8,060 nt of DNA, taken from NCBI GenBank assembly GCA_022564695.1, contig JADFKX010000092.1, positions 1 through 8,060 on the forward strand, read 5' to 3'. This DNA comes from Chloroflexota bacterium (GTDB lineage: Bacteria > Chloroflexota > Dehalococcoidia > SM23-28-2 > RBG-16-64-32). The notes under the pieces are model-generated. The model made no database searches. It was not told the DNA's origin and worked only from the letters and a program-made list of their open reading frames with translations. Position 1 is the stretch's first letter; each line of letters starts with the position of its first letter. Made by a program: the position numbers and the translations under genes. Shown in pieces: positions 1-6,253 of the stretch.

Positions 1-2
1 AC

Positions 3-785
3 ACCGTGACGTTGGAGACGCCACCCCAGCGCGTCGTCTCCCTCTCCGCCGGTCACACGGAGATCCTGTACGCCATCAGCGCGGGCGATCAGGTGGTCGC
101 TGTGGACAGCACCTCGGACTGCCCGCAGGAAGTCAACGATTTGCCCAAGGTGGACGCCTTCAGCCCCAGCGTGGAGGCGATCGCTGAGCTGGAGCCGGAC
201 CTGGTGATCATCTTCTTCGACCCCGGCGACCTCCAGTCATTGCTTCAGGGGCTGGACATACCCGTCCTCAACCTAGCCTCGCCGTCGTCGGTGGAGGGCG
301 TGTACGACCAGGTCGCGCTCCTGGGCGAAGCTACCGGCCAGGTTGACGAGGCTACCGACCTCGTCGCCGACATGCAGGCGGCGGTCCAGGAGATCCGATC
401 GGAGATCGGCGATGTGGCCGACGGGCCGACGGTCTTCCACGAGATCGACAACACATACTTCACCGCCGGCCCAGGCAGCTTCATCGCCGATCTGTACGAC
501 ATCCTCGGCGCCGGGAACATCGCTGAAGCGACCGGCCAGCCGTTCCCCCAGATGAGTGTGGAGGCGATCATTGAGGCTGACCCGGAGGTGATTATCCTGG
601 CCGACGAGGATGCTGGTGAGAGCGCCGATACGGTCAGGGACCGCCCCGGCTGGGGCAACGTCTCCGCCGTGCGGAACGATCGTGTCCACGCCATCGACCC
701 GGACATCGTGTCGCGGCCGGGGCCGCGTCTGGTGGAGGCGTTGCGAACCCTGGCCGCTTACCTCTACCCGGAGCTCTTCCCATGA
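3..785 (+). CDS. btuF: ABC transporter substrate-binding protein, probably for cobalamin (5' partial)
   Basis: This is the periplasmic or lipid-anchored binding protein of a type II importer (PF01497, BtuF/FhuD-like), which captures a corrinoid or ferric siderophore and delivers it to the permease. The visible start T-V-T-L-E-T-P-P-Q-R-V-V-S-L-S-x-x-H-T-E-I-L is the family's standard first strand. The GTG at base 6 is the valine inside that motif, not the true start, so the signal peptide and true N-terminus lie upstream of the window. Other family marks are E-x-D-L-V-I near the end of the first lobe, the P-x-x-F-x-Q-M-S-V-E-A-I-I-E-A-D-P-E-V-I-I-L segment of the second lobe, and R-P-G-W-x-x-x-x-A-V-x-N-x-R-V near the end. 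The last bases overlap the permease start as ATGA, which implies translational coupling. The cobalamin specificity is inferred from the adenosyltransferase gene downstream; an iron-siderophore cargo cannot be excluded from this protein alone. Confidence 0.85.
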   Translation, partial: TVTLETPPQRVVSLSAGHTEILYAISAGDQVVAVDSTSDCPQEVNDLPKVDAFSPSVEAIAELEPDLVIIFFDPGDLQSLLQGLDIPVLNLASPSSVEGVYDQVALLGEATGQVDEATDLVADMQAAVQEIRSEIGDVADGPTVFHEIDNTYFTAGPGSFIADLYDILGAGNIAEATGQPFPQMSVEAIIEADPEVIILADEDAGESADTVRDRPGWGNVSAVRNDRVHAIDPDIVSRPGPRLVEALRTLAAYLYPELFP

Positions 786-1891
786 ACGCTCTCCGCCGCT
801 CTCCGGCGGTGGACGCCCTCGATCAGCCGGCCCCGCCTGAGGCGGGGGCTCTTGACGTCCTGGGGCGTTTCCCCTGGCCCCGGTTCCTCCTGGCGGCTGT
901 GGCCCTACTGGGGGCGGTCACTCTGGGTGTAGCCGTGGGCCCAGCCGGCATACCGTTGGACGCCACGTTACGCATCGTCCTCTCTCGCCTGCCGTTCGTG
1001 GAGATGGCGGATAGCCTGCCCGTTCTCTGGCGGGACATCATTTGGGAGGTGCGCCTGCCGAGGGTGCTGCTGGCGGGGCTGACGGGGGCTGTTCTGGCGA
1101 TGGCCGGCGCCACTTACCAGGGGGTGTTCCGGAACCCGCTTGCCGATCCTTATCTCATCGGTGTGGCTACAGGGGCCGCCCTGGGCGCAACCATCGTTAT
1201 CGTCACCGAGGCGCCCCACTCTTGGCACGGCCTCAGCGTCCTGCCCCTCGCCGCTTTTGCCGGCGCCGTCGTCTCCGTGATCGTCGTCTACAGCGTCGCC
1301 CGTGTGGGCAACACCCTGCCGGCGACCACACTGATCCTCGCCGGGGTGGCTGTAGCGTCGTTCTCCACAGCCATTACTACCTTCCTCATGCTACGCGACA
1401 CAACGCACACGCTGTCAGTATTCGCGGTCGTCCTCGGCAGCTTCAACACTGCCACCTGGGGCGACGTCATCTGGACGTTGCCCTACGTTGTGCCCGCCGC
1501 CGCTGTCATCCTGGCCCACGGTCGCATACTCAACGTCCTCAGCCTGGACGAGGAGCAGGCCCGCCAGCTCGGCATCGACCCGGAGCGGGTGAAGCTGATC
1601 CTGCTGGGCGTGGCCTCCCTGGCCACGGCGGCCGCTGTGGCCGTCGCCGGCACCATCGGCTTCGTGGGGCTCATCGTGCCTCACGCGGTGCGTCTTATCT
1701 GGGGCTCCGACAACCGTCAGCTCCTGCCGATGTCGATCCTTTTCGGCGCCATCTTCCTCATCCTTGCTGACATCGCCGCTCGCACGGTTGACCAACCTTC
1801 CGAGGTGCCGGTGGGCATCATCACCGCGGTCTGCGGCGTCCCGTTCTTCCTCTACCTGCTGCGCCGCGCCCGTGTGGGGTCATTCTGGTGA
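782..1891 (+). CDS. btuC: FecCD/BtuC-family ABC transporter permease
   Basis: This is the membrane subunit of a type II importer; it forms a homodimer that passes a corrinoid (or siderophore) through the inner membrane. The 369 residues are slightly longer than the usual 330-350, because about 30 hydrophilic residues precede the first membrane helix (about 34-53). Family motifs are clear: G-A-x-Y-Q-G-V-F-R-N-P-L-A-D-P around residues 110-123, G-F-V-G-L-I-V-P-H at 293-301 followed by R-x-x-x-G-x-D-x-R-x-L-L-P, A-D-x-x-A-R later, and E-V-P-V-G-I-x-T-A-x-x-G-V-P-F-F near the C-terminus. The hydrophobic pattern fits about ten helices. The start ATG overlaps the stop of the binding-protein gene by 4 bp, with GGAG about nine bases upstream of it. 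The TGA stop overlaps the GTG start of the ATPase gene. The family is certain; the substrate is inferred. Confidence 0.93.
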   Translation: MNALRRSPAVDALDQPAPPEAGALDVLGRFPWPRFLLAAVALLGAVTLGVAVGPAGIPLDATLRIVLSRLPFVEMADSLPVLWRDIIWEVRLPRVLLAGLTGAVLAMAGATYQGVFRNPLADPYLIGVATGAALGATIVIVTEAPHSWHGLSVLPLAAFAGAVVSVIVVYSVARVGNTLPATTLILAGVAVASFSTAITTFLMLRDTTHTLSVFAVVLGSFNTATWGDVIWTLPYVVPAAAVILAHGRILNVLSLDEEQARQLGIDPERVKLILLGVASLATAAAVAVAGTIGFVGLIVPHAVRLIWGSDNRQLLPMSILFGAIFLILADIAARTVDQPSEVPVGIITAVCGVPFFLYLLRRARVGSFW

Positions 1892-2700
1892 GGGCGCTGG
1901 CCGAGGAAAGAGGCGCGGCCGCGCTTGACGTGCGCAATCTCACTGTGGCCTACGGTGCGCGGGTGGCGCTGCGCGACGTCTCGCTTTCCCTGCCTGTAGG
2001 CGAGCTCCTGGGCCTGGTAGGGCCCAACGGCTCCGGCAAGACCACCCTCATCCGCGCCGTCAGCGGCGTCGTCGCCCCCCAGGCAGGTGGGGTGAGCCTG
2101 GACGGCGACGATGCCCTCCGTCTGTCTCCGAAGGAGGTTGCCCTGCGGGTGGCTGTGGTCCCCCAGAATCCGCATCTGCCGCCGGCGTTCACCGCCCTGG
2201 AGTTGGTCCTTATGGGCCGCACGCCGCACCTGAAGCTGCTCCAGAGCGAAGGTCAGGGTGATCTCCGTGCCGCCCGTCGCGCCATGCTCGCAACGGACAC
2301 CTGGGAGCTGGCCGGACGCCGGATCGGCGAGCTCTCCGGCGGCGAGCGCCAGCGTCTCCTCGTCGCCCGCGCGCTCGCCCAGGAGACGCCGCTGCTGCTC
2401 CTGGATGAGCCTACGGCTCACCTGGACGTGGGCCACCAGGCGGCCACTCTGCGCCTGATGGCGCGGCTGTGTCGAAGCGAGGGCAAGGCGGTCCTGGCCG
2501 CCGTGCACGACCTAACGCTCGCGGCTCAGTTCTGCCATCGCCTGGTCATGTTGCACCAGGGCCGCGTGATCGCCGAGGGTACCCCCGGAGAGGTGCTCAC
2601 CCGTGAGCGGCTGCGACAGGTCTACGGCGCCTCGCTTCACGTACTATCGCATCCGGTGACGGGGAGGCCGGTGCTGGCCCCGGACGGCGACGCGCAGTAG
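1888..2700 (+). CDS. btuD: ABC transporter ATP-binding protein (BtuD/FecE type)
   Basis: This cytoplasmic ATPase energises the importer encoded just upstream. All nucleotide-binding elements are present in order: Walker A G-P-N-G-S-G-K-T at 45-52, Q-loop Gln93, signature L-S-G-G-E-R-Q at 149-155, Walker B L-L-L-L-D-E-P-T at 169-176, D-loop H-L-D at 178-180, and switch His207 in A-A-V-H-D-L. The length of 270 residues is normal for the family. The chosen GTG start overlaps the permease stop by 4 bp (GTGA); such overlaps are typical of coupled ABC operons, and the N-terminal L-D-V-R-N-L-T-V-A-Y-G follows at about residue 13. The next gene, a corrinoid adenosyltransferase, starts 14 bp downstream, so all four genes are probably on one mRNA. 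Cobalamin as cargo is inferred from that neighbour; the sequence alone would also allow a siderophore or heme. Confidence 0.93.
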   Translation: MRALAEERGAAALDVRNLTVAYGARVALRDVSLSLPVGELLGLVGPNGSGKTTLIRAVSGVVAPQAGGVSLDGDDALRLSPKEVALRVAVVPQNPHLPPAFTALELVLMGRTPHLKLLQSEGQGDLRAARRAMLATDTWELAGRRIGELSGGERQRLLVARALAQETPLLLLDEPTAHLDVGHQAATLRLMARLCRSEGKAVLAAVHDLTLAAQFCHRLVMLHQGRVIAEGTPGEVLTRERLRQVYGASLHVLSHPVTGRPVLAPDGDAQ

Positions 2701-2714
2701 ACTAGGCGCTGACT

Positions 2715-3284
2715 ATGGCGCGTCAGACGAAGTCCAAGCTCTACACCCGTACCGGCGATCAAGGCGAGACGGCGCTGTTCGGCGGCCGCCGCGTGCCCAA
2801 GGACGATCCCCGCGTCGAGGCCTACGGCAGCGTTGACGAGCTCAACTCAACCCTCGGCGTCGCCGTGTCCTTCCTCCGCCAGAAGCGGATCGCTGCCGCC
2901 CTCCAGTCGATCCAGAACGAGCTGTTCAACATCGGCTCTGAGCTGGCGAGCGAGTCCGGCCCCAAGGCCGACAGGGGCCGCATGTTCATTGACCCCGAGC
3001 GTAAGATCGCCGGCCTGGAGCGTCTCATCGATGAGCACGACGCTAAGGTGCCGCCGTTGCGGACGTTCATCCTCCCCTCCGGCACCCGGGCGGGCACCCT
3101 CCTCCACCTAGCCCGCGGTGTCTGCCGCCGCGCCGAGCGGGCCGTGGTGCGCCTCTCCCGTCAGGAGGATGTGAACCCTCAGCTCATCGTCTACATCAAC
3201 CGCCTCTCCGACCTGCTGTTCGTCCTCGCCCGATACGTGAACAAGGCCGCTGGCAAGCCGGAGACGCCCTGGCGCAAGGGATAG
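2715..3284 (+). CDS. pduO: PduO-type ATP:cob(I)alamin adenosyltransferase
   Basis: This enzyme transfers the 5'-deoxyadenosyl group of ATP to cob(I)alamin, making the adenosylcobalamin coenzyme in the cytoplasm. The 189-residue length is typical for a stand-alone family member. Visible motifs are T-R-T-G-D-x-G-x-T at 11-19 (ATP-binding N-terminal loop), V-E-A-Y-G-x-V-D-E-L-N-S at 34-45, F-I-L-P-S-G-T at 118-124, C-R-R-A-E-R at 137-142 (the arginine cluster of the active site) and Y-I-N-R-L-S-D at 160-166. Every family hallmark I know is intact, so it should be active. It follows the ATPase gene by 14 bp with only a weak ribosome-binding sequence (AGGCGC region), which suggests re-initiation or coupling from the transporter genes. 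The arrangement links corrinoid uptake directly to coenzyme formation. It is unrelated to the CobA/BtuR P-loop type of adenosyltransferase. Confidence 0.94.
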   Translation: MARQTKSKLYTRTGDQGETALFGGRRVPKDDPRVEAYGSVDELNSTLGVAVSFLRQKRIAAALQSIQNELFNIGSELASESGPKADRGRMFIDPERKIAGLERLIDEHDAKVPPLRTFILPSGTRAGTLLHLARGVCRRAERAVVRLSRQEDVNPQLIVYINRLSDLLFVLARYVNKAAGKPETPWRKG

Positions 3285-3332
3285 CGGGTTCTGGCTTCGC
3301 TCCGTGTCAGCCTGTACTCCGCGAACAATCTG

Positions 3333-3349
3333 ACTTCCCAGCGGGAAGT
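3333..3349. other. Perfect 7-bp hairpin after the corrinoid block
   Basis: The arms ACTTCCC and GGGAAGT flank a 3-nt AGC centre, lying 48 bases after the adenosyltransferase stop and 23 bases before the rhomboid start. No T-run follows on either strand, so it does not look like a standard intrinsic terminator. It could be a weak or Rho-assisted stop, an mRNA-stabilising structure, or an operator for the rhomboid gene. The inverted repeat is seen directly; its role is a guess. Confidence 0.45.
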
Positions 3350-3372
3350 GCCACATCTAAGCTGGCCACCGT

Positions 3373-4077
3373 ATGATCCCCATCGGCGATAGCACCCGCC
3401 GCCGCACTACCCCCTACGTCAACGTGGGCATCATCATCGCCTGCGTCCTCGTATTCCTCTACGAGCTCTCGCTCAGCACTGTCGACGTCGGCCGCTTTTT
3501 CCAGGATTGGGGCGTCGTCCCCGTTCAGCTCGTAGACTGGCTGGAGAGCCCCTCCGTCGTTGAGGAGCCGTCCACGGTGGTCACCTCCATGTTCATCCAC
3601 GGCGGCTGGCTCCACCTCATCGGCAACATGCTCTTCCTGTGGGTGTTCGGCGATAACGTGGAGGACGCCATGGGCCACGGTCGCTACCTGGTCTTCTACC
3701 TCCTGGCCGGACTCGCCGCCACCGCCCTCCAGGTGTTCATCGATCAGGAGAGCCTTATCCCGATGGTAGGGGCCAGCGGTGCGATAGCGGGCGTGCTGGG
3801 CGCTTACCTGGTGCTCTACCCGCGCGCCACAGTCTCTGTGCTCATCCCCTGGCTCTGGTTTTTCGGGGCGTTTCCTGTGCCGGCTGCTTTTCTAATCGTC
3901 TTCTGGTTCCTTCTCCAGCTCCTCAGCGGTGTCGCCTCGCTGGGAGCCGATTCCGGCGCCACGGAGGGGATCGCATTCTGGGCCCACGTAGGCGGCTTCA
4001 TCGCCGGCGTGGTGCTGGTCTGGGCCTTCCGCCGCCAGAAGCCGAGGCGGCGGCGGCCGCCGGCTGTCGTTTGGTGA
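3373..4077 (+). CDS. Rhomboid family intramembrane serine protease
   Basis: This is a polytopic membrane protease (peptidase family S54) that cuts transmembrane substrates within the bilayer. The catalytic serine is Ser135 in G-A-S-G-A (133-137), and the partner is His205 in A-H-V-G-G-F (204-209). The oxyanion-side motif H-G-G-W-L-H-L-I-G-N-M covers 76-86, with His81 and Asn85 in the expected H-x-x-x-N spacing. About six membrane segments are visible, roughly at 17-35, 79-95, 103-122, 132-150, 154-190 (one or two) and 203-220. The tail is very basic (RRQKPRRRRPP), consistent with a cytoplasmic C-terminus. The 234-residue length suits a minimal bacterial rhomboid. The start is chosen because M-I-P-I-G-D-S leads straight into the first helix as in many bacterial homologues; no strong ribosome binding site precedes it. 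It lies 88 bp after the corrinoid block and may be read from it. The substrate is unknown. Confidence 0.92.
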   Translation: MIPIGDSTRRRTTPYVNVGIIIACVLVFLYELSLSTVDVGRFFQDWGVVPVQLVDWLESPSVVEEPSTVVTSMFIHGGWLHLIGNMLFLWVFGDNVEDAMGHGRYLVFYLLAGLAATALQVFIDQESLIPMVGASGAIAGVLGAYLVLYPRATVSVLIPWLWFFGAFPVPAAFLIVFWFLLQLLSGVASLGADSGATEGIAFWAHVGGFIAGVVLVWAFRRQKPRRRRPPAVVW

Positions 4078-4117
4078 GGGCCTGCCGCAAACGGGTGCGC
4101 GCTCGCCGGACACGCCC

Positions 4118-4144
4118 TTGACATGGTATTGCCGCCGGTATAGT
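4118..4144 (+). promoter_or_regulatory. Probable sigma-70-type promoter for the ferritin-like operon
   Basis: A perfect -35 box TTGACA (4118-4123) is followed by TATAGT (4139-4144, 5 of 6 consensus bases). The spacer is 15 bp, shorter than the ideal 17; a poorer -10 (TAGTCT, 4141-4146) would give 17. It lies in the gap between the rhomboid stop and the next start, in the right orientation. Transcription would start near 4151, giving a leader of roughly 160 nt before the ATG at 4309. Experimental mapping is lacking, and -10/-35 usage in this lineage is assumed. Confidence 0.5.
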
Positions 4145-4162
4145 CTACCTTTGCCCTTAAGA

Positions 4163-4175
4163 GACGAAATTCGTC
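4163..4175. promoter_or_regulatory. Palindrome GACGAA-a-TTCGTC, possible operator
   Basis: Six-base arms are perfectly complementary around one central base. The site is centred about 18 bases after the expected transcription start of the promoter at 4118-4144, a place where a bound repressor would block transcription. I do not recognise it as the box of a known regulator family. The palindrome is seen; the operator role is inferred. Confidence 0.35.
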
Positions 4176-4226
4176 CCAGTCGCAAATCGAAGGATCACAG
4201 CTACTTAAGCGCTTGCTAAGATACTC

Positions 4227-4255
4227 TTGACGATGGTCATTTGGTATGGCTAAAT
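4227..4255 (+). promoter_or_regulatory. Weak second promoter candidate inside the leader
   Basis: TTGACG (4227-4232, 5 of 6) is followed 17 bp later by CTAAAT (4250-4255), which is preceded by TGG and so resembles a poor extended -10. The -10 matches consensus at only three positions. If real, the long dyad at 4233-4261 would cover its spacer and -10 entirely. This is a low-confidence call. Confidence 0.22.
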
Positions 4256-4261
4256 GATCAT
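4233..4261. promoter_or_regulatory. 12-bp hairpin/dyad in the leader of the ferritin-like operon
   Basis: The arms ATGGTCATTTGG (4233-4244) and CTAAATGATCAT (4250-4261) pair along all 12 positions as RNA, with two G-U pairs, around a 5-nt TATGG loop. As DNA it is a dyad with mismatches only at those wobble positions. It ends 47 bases before the start codon of the ferritin-like gene. It may be a leader structure or a repressor site; no T-run follows, so a terminator is unlikely. Confidence 0.45.
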
Positions 4262-4295
4262 GGCGTCCGGTTTAACCGCGGTGCCCTCGCCCCCC

Positions 4296-4304
4296 AAAAG
4301 GAGG
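4296..4304 (+). promoter_or_regulatory. Strong Shine-Dalgarno sequence AAAAGGAGG
   Basis: This near-perfect anti-16S complement lies 4 bases before the ATG at 4309 and fixes that start. It is by far the strongest ribosome binding site on the + strand of this window and suggests that the ferritin-like protein is made at a high level. Confidence 0.85.
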
Positions 4305-4308
4305 AACC

Positions 4309-5748
4309 ATGGCTGACGAGTCACCTGAAGTTCCCGAAGACCTGGCGAAAGTCGCCAACGAAAAAGGCATCCCTCTGGACCTGATGCGCCGCGCCCTGGC
4401 GTTGGGCTTTCCCGCGGAGGCCGTCAAGCAGCAGATCCAGGCGCCCGGAGCGGACGCCGAGCAGGCGGAGAAGTTCATCGCCGAGCAGGAGCGTATCCGC
4501 GCCGGCGGCGAGATCACTCTCTCCGAAGAGCTTGTGAAATCGGCGGCCAAGAACGGCTGGCCGGAGGAGCTAATCAAGCGCGCCCTCGCCCTTGGCGCGC
4601 AGGCCGAGATGCTGATTACGCAGATGGAGGCCGGCATTCGCCCCGAGCAGGCGGAGCGCTTCATCGCCCAGCAGGAGCGCATGCGCGATGCTGCCGCTAG
4701 AGGCGAGCAAGTGCTGGACTTGAGCTGGATGCGCGTCCCGACTGAGTGGGGCATTCGCGTTCGCCCCGGTAAGAAGGGGCTCACCGTCGGCGCCATCAAC
4801 GTCGGCAGCTACGCTAGTGTACCCGACGTGTGGCAATACCAGTCGGAGATGCCGCGCGGCGCCCATCCCATCCCCGGCATCGCCGCGATGGGATACTCCA
4901 TCTATGAGAAGGTGGATCTCTGGGCCGATAACGCCGCTGACCTCTACGAAGAGGCGATCCAGCGCCGCTGGCGACCCGCCACCGACATCCCCTGGGACAG
5001 CATGGAGCCCCTGCCCGACGAGATCGAGCGGTCGATGTGCCAGCTCTGCACTTACTTCTGCGAGAAGGGGCTCCTGGCCGGCGACATCGTCGGCAAATGG
5101 CTACCAGAGATGTCCTACGGCTACCACGAAGTGAAGCTCTACCTCTCCACCGCGGAGTTCGACGCCGCCCGCCAGTTTGAGGTGTTCCGCAAGCGCGCCC
5201 TCTCCAACGGCGGCGGCATGGGCATGCAGAGCCCCGGCTACTTCCATCGCGCTATCATAGACACCCGCGTCTGGACTGAGGCCTCCGTCGTCCTACATAT
5301 CCTCTCCAACAGCTTCCTCATCGGCATGTACCAGGTCGGCGAGTACGTCGCTCACAACGAGGCCGAGTCGTTGATCTTCCGCCTCTGCATGCAGGACGTC
5401 TCCCGTCAGTTGGCTTACGGCGTCCAGCATCTCAAGCAGTTCCTCCTGCGCAAGCTGGATAAGCGCGCGGAGATACACTCCTACCTCAACAAGGCAGAGG
5501 CGGTCATGACCCACGAAGAGGAGCAGGACACGCCCCTGCGAGAGGCGCTCATCATCCTCCTCGGCGGCGGCGTCTCCAAGGAGCAGATACTGGATGGCGT
5601 CCGCAAGCTGGAGTACTTCAAGCGGCGCTGGGTGAGAGACTACGTGGCTCGGCTGGCCGCCGCCGGACTGCCGGAGCGACGCGAGCGCCTGCACCCGCTG
5701 CTGAAGAAGTACCTTGAGGAGCCCACCGCGGCCCAGGCGGCGGCCTAG
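4309..5748 (+). CDS. Large ferritin-like (R2/diiron-oxygenase fold) protein with degenerate metal motifs
   Basis: The 479 residues form three parts. Residues 9-133 are two tandem copies of a charged helical module of about 60 residues. Residues 134-235 are a linker (P-T-E-W-G-I-R-V-R-P) ending in E-K-V-D-L-W-A-D. Residues 236-450 are a helical ferritin-like domain. Typical members have D-E-A-R-H-x-E-V-F-x-R in the second core helix and D-E-x-R-H-x-A-Y-G-V in the fourth. Here these read D-A-A-R-Q-F-E-V-F-R-K-R (from Asp285) and D-V-S-R-Q-L-A-Y-G-V (from Asp363), so both E-x-x-H pairs are lost while the framework is kept. The third-helix carboxylate region (about 331-336) reads I-L-S-N-S-F without Glu. 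Glu252 could be the only first-helix ligand left. No signal peptide or membrane helix is seen, so it is cytoplasmic. It is the first gene of a probable three-gene operon. An annotation as an active diiron oxygenase would be unsafe; the substrate and role are unknown. The fold call rests on motif memory, not a search. Confidence 0.7.
   Translation: MADESPEVPEDLAKVANEKGIPLDLMRRALALGFPAEAVKQQIQAPGADAEQAEKFIAEQERIRAGGEITLSEELVKSAAKNGWPEELIKRALALGAQAEMLITQMEAGIRPEQAERFIAQQERMRDAAARGEQVLDLSWMRVPTEWGIRVRPGKKGLTVGAINVGSYASVPDVWQYQSEMPRGAHPIPGIAAMGYSIYEKVDLWADNAADLYEEAIQRRWRPATDIPWDSMEPLPDEIERSMCQLCTYFCEKGLLAGDIVGKWLPEMSYGYHEVKLYLSTAEFDAARQFEVFRKRALSNGGGMGMQSPGYFHRAIIDTRVWTEASVVLHILSNSFLIGMYQVGEYVAHNEAESLIFRLCMQDVSRQLAYGVQHLKQFLLRKLDKRAEIHSYLNKAEAVMTHEEEQDTPLREALIILLGGGVSKEQILDGVRKLEYFKRRWVRDYVARLAAAGLPERRERLHPLLKKYLEEPTAAQAAA
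4333..4707 (+). repeat. Intragenic tandem duplication in the ferritin-like gene
   Basis: Two in-frame copies encode residues 9-68 and 72-133. Aligned marks are E-(D/E)-L-x-K-x-A near the start, (M/I)-(R/K)-R-A-L-A-L-G in the middle, and E-Q-A-E-(K/R)-F-I-A-(E/Q)-Q-E-R-(I/M)-R at the end. The copies also match well at the DNA level around the E-Q-A-E block. Each copy looks like three short helices ending in a charged, possibly coiled-coil segment. It is a protein-domain duplication, not a mobile repeat. Confidence 0.85.
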
Positions 5749-5750
5749 GG

Positions 5751-5763
5751 CAGGTTAGACCTG
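5751..5763. other. Small intercistronic hairpin CAGGT-TAG-ACCTG
   Basis: A perfect 5-bp stem, extendable by one G-U pair, sits 2 bases after the ferritin-like stop and just before the ribosome binding site of the next gene. It is too short for a terminator and has no T-run. It could influence mRNA decay or relative expression of the two genes, or be chance. Confidence 0.25.
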
Positions 5764-5781
5764 TAATAGAAGGAGTTCGTG

Positions 5782-6231
5782 ATGCCCCAGGAGACGAAAG
5801 TAAAGGCCACCTTCCCCTCCATCGAATGGTTCAACGCCCTGCGCGACATCATCAATGACGACGACGCGTACAAGCATATCGGCACCTGTGACGCCGTCGT
5901 CGGCGTCAAAATGCCTGACGCCAAGAAGTATTTCCTTCTCACCTTCGAGGCGTTTGAGGTGCTGGAGGCCAAGGAGGTCTCCGAGACTGACGCTGAAGAC
6001 TCCGACTTCTGGCTGGAGATGTCCGATGCTCGCTGGCAGGAGATGATCAAGAACATCGGGGAGAACGGCAAGGCTGACCTCCGCCACACCCTCAACACCA
6101 TTGATCTTGAGGAAGAGGAGGGCTTTGCCCGCTCCAACGACGGCTACCGGCGCGACGCCTTCTATCGCTTCAACCAGTCCTTCCAGCACTTCTTCGACTC
6201 CTCGGCCAAGATCGATACGAAGTTCGCCTGA
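5782..6231 (+). CDS. Small acidic protein, probably SCP2-like (sterol carrier/lipid-binding fold)
   Basis: A 149-residue soluble protein without signal peptide or membrane helix. The layout resembles SCP2-like proteins: an N-terminal helix W-F-N-A-L-R-D-I-I-N (16-25), then strands D-A-V-V-G-V-K-M (37-44) and Y-F-L-L-T-F-E-A-F-E-V (50-60), then an acidic turn and strand D-F-W-L-E-M (75-80) leading to a helix S-D-A-R-W-Q-E-M-I (81-89). This F-x-L-x-G/S-x-x-x-x-W ending is common in the family, whose members bind fatty acyl or sterol-like ligands in a hydrophobic tunnel. The match is by pattern only. The ATG at 5782 is preferred to the GTG at 5779 because AAGGAG (5770-5775) is then 6 bases away rather than 3. 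It starts 33 bp after the ferritin-like stop and probably shares its mRNA, so the two may work on the same hydrophobic ligand or form a complex; that is inference. Confidence 0.72.
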   Translation: MPQETKVKATFPSIEWFNALRDIINDDDAYKHIGTCDAVVGVKMPDAKKYFLLTFEAFEVLEAKEVSETDAEDSDFWLEMSDARWQEMIKNIGENGKADLRHTLNTIDLEEEEGFARSNDGYRRDAFYRFNQSFQHFFDSSAKIDTKFA

Positions 6232-6253
6232 TCCCTGCGAGCACGCGGGCACG

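Noticed and set aside
6..785. GTG at base 6 as the true start of the binding-protein gene
   Set aside because: The codon is the valine of the conserved T-V-T-L-E-x-P-P-Q-R-V-V segment, which normally follows a signal peptide and a short linker.
1852..2508. Long antisense open frame of 218 codons opposite the ATPase gene
   Set aside because: It is a shadow of a high-GC gene with all ABC ATPase motifs on the + strand, and its translation is low-complexity and family-free. The same applies to antisense frames at 245-706, 1415-1795, 4272-4799, 5293-5694 and 5755-6342.
4051..4062. Perfect palindrome CGGCGGCCGCCG at the end of the rhomboid gene as a terminator or site
   Set aside because: It lies within the Arg/Pro-rich coding tail, arises from GC-rich codons, and no T-run follows.
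4078..4308. Small RNA gene, tRNA or known riboswitch in the intergenic gap
   Set aside because: No tRNA cloverleaf or riboswitch core that I recognise is visible; only promoter elements and short dyads can be supported.
5779..5781. GTG start for the SCP2-like protein
   Set aside because: It would leave only 3 bases after AAGGAG; the adjacent ATG at 5782 has a proper 6-base spacing.
6101..6253. N-terminal extension of the C-terminal-helix protein to base 6101
   Set aside because: It would overlap the SCP2-like gene by about 130 bases and encode a Ser/Thr/Pro/Arg-rich stretch typical of an out-of-frame reading.
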